Source: Edolisoma coerulescens
Lineage: Eukaryota; Chordata; Aves; Passeriformes; Campephagidae
Reading direction: 5' to 3'
NCBI GenBank assembly: GCA_013397115.1
Contig: VWZW01005507.1
Span: 4,244,113 to 4,308,112 of the forward strand
Length of the DNA stretch: 64,000 nt
The notes beneath the pieces are model-generated. The model did no database searches. It worked only from the letters and a program-made list of their open reading frames with translations, and had not been told where the DNA came from. Positions 62,301 to 64,000 of the stretch are shown piece after piece. The position numbers and the translations under genes are program-made. How positions within the stretch are numbered: position 1 is the stretch's first letter; each line of letters begins with the position of its first letter.

Positions 62301-64000
62301 TAAAATGGAAAAAATAGCACAAGACACTATAATGAAAAACCCTGTGCTGAGTATTCCTGGGAAAAAAATTAAATAAAACAGAGGACTACACTCCTCTACC
62401 ACATTTTTTTATCAGCAGCTCATACCTGGGCTGCCAAAAGAACACCTCCACTTTACCATAAAACCTAATTATGTTACAGAAATGGTGCAGCTCTGCTTCT
62501 CTTGTGATTTGATAGGTAAAACTCTCTGAAAATAAGCTTTTTTTTCTACGGATAAGGGGCGTGATCTATGTGGAGCAGAAGCAGCAAAGGGAACAGGACT
62601 ATAAAATACAGTGAGGAAAAAGATGGATTCTACCATAACAATCTAAAAATAGATTCCCTGCAAACAGCACAGATGGTTGAGGATCTTCAGAACTAACAGC
62701 TCCATCTAGAGTTAAAATCCAAGGGATACTAAAGCAAGCTGGCAGGTAAAATGTTCTTAAGACTTCTTAAAAACACCCTCTAAAACATTCTCTAAGGTCT
62801 CTCAATTTCAAAAGTGGCTTTAAAATGTTTTATGTAAAAGTCATCTCATCCCTGAGAGCCTAAATTTTGTCATTAAAACCAAAATGAAGGCAAAATTGAA
62901 AGGAAAATATCCAAAATCCAAATGTGCTCATCCATCCCTTGGGCTTCTTGCATCGCAGTGACATTCCCACTGCAATCTGAGGCTTGGGGAGGTTGGTACA
63001 TTTTGCCAGTTTTCAGTGGGATCAAGATTTTAGCACCACAGAATGTCAGTCAAGGAATGAGCCTCCCAGCACACCCAAAGAAATTCATACCCACGTTCAA
63101 CACGAAATGGTCCAGTCAGGGATACAACTTCCTGCACACGCAGCACTTCCCAGGCCCCAGTTGTTCACACTTATTTAACACTGATTTCTGCAGAGCCAGG
63201 ATGCCCCTGCTCAGCTGTTTGCTCCAGAGCAAACTATTTCACATGACACTTTCAAAGTTATTCATCATGACCACATTTTATGTCTGCTTGTCCTCTTGTT
63301 CCTCATAAGTTACATCTTATCTTGCAACCTGCACAAAAAAATATAATATAAAGCCATTGCTTCTTGAGCTTGAGCCTGCACTGGATACATTGTGGCTGTG
63401 CCTCACAATACAATTAGTGATACAAAAATAGAATAAAAAGGGGCAGAAAACGGGGAGCTGCTGGAAAACCATTGGGTTAGAGATCTGCTGCATTCCTGCT
63501 CCAGAACAAAGGCAGGCTTTGTTAATCAGTCCATGCTTCTGGCAACACTGGAGAGCCTCATGGGCTTTTTCCCCGCATTTTTTACACTTTCCCTATCTTT
63601 ATCATCCTCTCAATCCCTTAATCCTCTCTTTCTCCCTCTTATATTGCTTTGTCTATTTACCTGTAGGACCTCTGTACTTTCCAATGGCATCCCTACTCTT
63701 TTTAGTCCATGTGCTTGATTCTATTTAGCATCATAAAAAAGTAAATATTGTTTAGGACAGACCAAAACACCTTGACTACTTCCCCCTAAAATACATTAAC
63801 ATTAAAAACCCAGAAACAGCAAAACAACTGACAAATTTTATTACAAAGAACATGTGATTTTTAAGAGTGCTGCACCTGTGAAAAATCAGGCTGTTCTGTG
63901 CTTCATGTTTAATTTAAAAGCTCGGGCAAGTGTGAAAATATTGGTCTAAATGACCAACACACAAACTGTAAAGATTCCTACAGGGTAACAAACATCACCA
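56385..64000. other. AT-rich non-coding stretch, right end
   Basis: About 7.6 kb with no supported exon. A minus-strand GTAAGA donor near 61083-61088 has only a 27-base segment before the nearest TTTTTCAG. An X-box-like site at 62247-62260 is listed separately. T runs lie near 61617 and A runs near 60297. No CR1 copy was seen. Confidence 0.4.
62247..62260. promoter_or_regulatory. Full X-box (RFX-type) palindrome
   Basis: GTTGCTATGGTAAC matches the two half-sites of the RFX X-box (GTTRCY and GGYAAC with AT between) without a mismatch. It is the best such match in the window. RFX factors activate ciliary genes in vertebrates. A gene target cannot be named from this window. Confidence 0.4.

Noticed and set aside
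1..64000. tRNA, rRNA, known microRNA or CRISPR content
   Set aside because: I looked for tRNA B-box-like sequence, familiar microRNA seeds and regular spaced repeats, and saw none; a covariance-model scan would be needed to be sure.

Overview
The window looks like nuclear DNA from a bird, probably a songbird or a close relative. The evidence is five CR1 retroposon copies with the avian 3' tail (minus-strand left edges reading like 'gggttgggagggacc', a plus-strand right edge ending 'ccattctgtgattctg'), low CpG outside a few spots, many A or T runs, and no long open frames. There are no bacterial operons, CRISPR arrays, rRNAs or tRNAs that I can recognise. The longest open frame, 211 codons on the plus strand at 48287-48922, is antisense to a CR1 copy and is not a gene.

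Layout. 1-4.9 kb is non-coding with a small CACGTG/AP-1 cluster near 4.2 kb. At 4928-5126 (minus) lies the best candidate coding exon, and two more minus-strand candidates at 16.27 and 16.81 kb join to it in a consistent reading phase. A competing plus-strand terminal exon candidate sits at 11.01-11.19 kb. Between 5 and 25 kb are palindromes, X-box-like (RFX) sites and homeodomain-rich blocks that resemble conserved non-coding elements. From 33.7 to 36.7 kb the minus strand holds another set of exon candidates, including a possible last exon with stop codon, 3' UTR and poly(A) signal. The right half is AT-rich and intron-like or intergenic. It holds three CR1 copies, the longest (48.3-48.9 kb) keeping a frameshifted piece of ORF2, and a weak reverse-transcriptase-like fragment at 56.2 kb.

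How it works together. The likeliest reading is introns or intergenic DNA of one or two minus-strand genes, with scattered small exons and regulatory blocks. I could not name any host gene. Every exon call is an inference from splice-site sequence and an open frame. In several of these segments a second frame also looks protein-like, so confidence is kept low. I found no convincing new biological system here.
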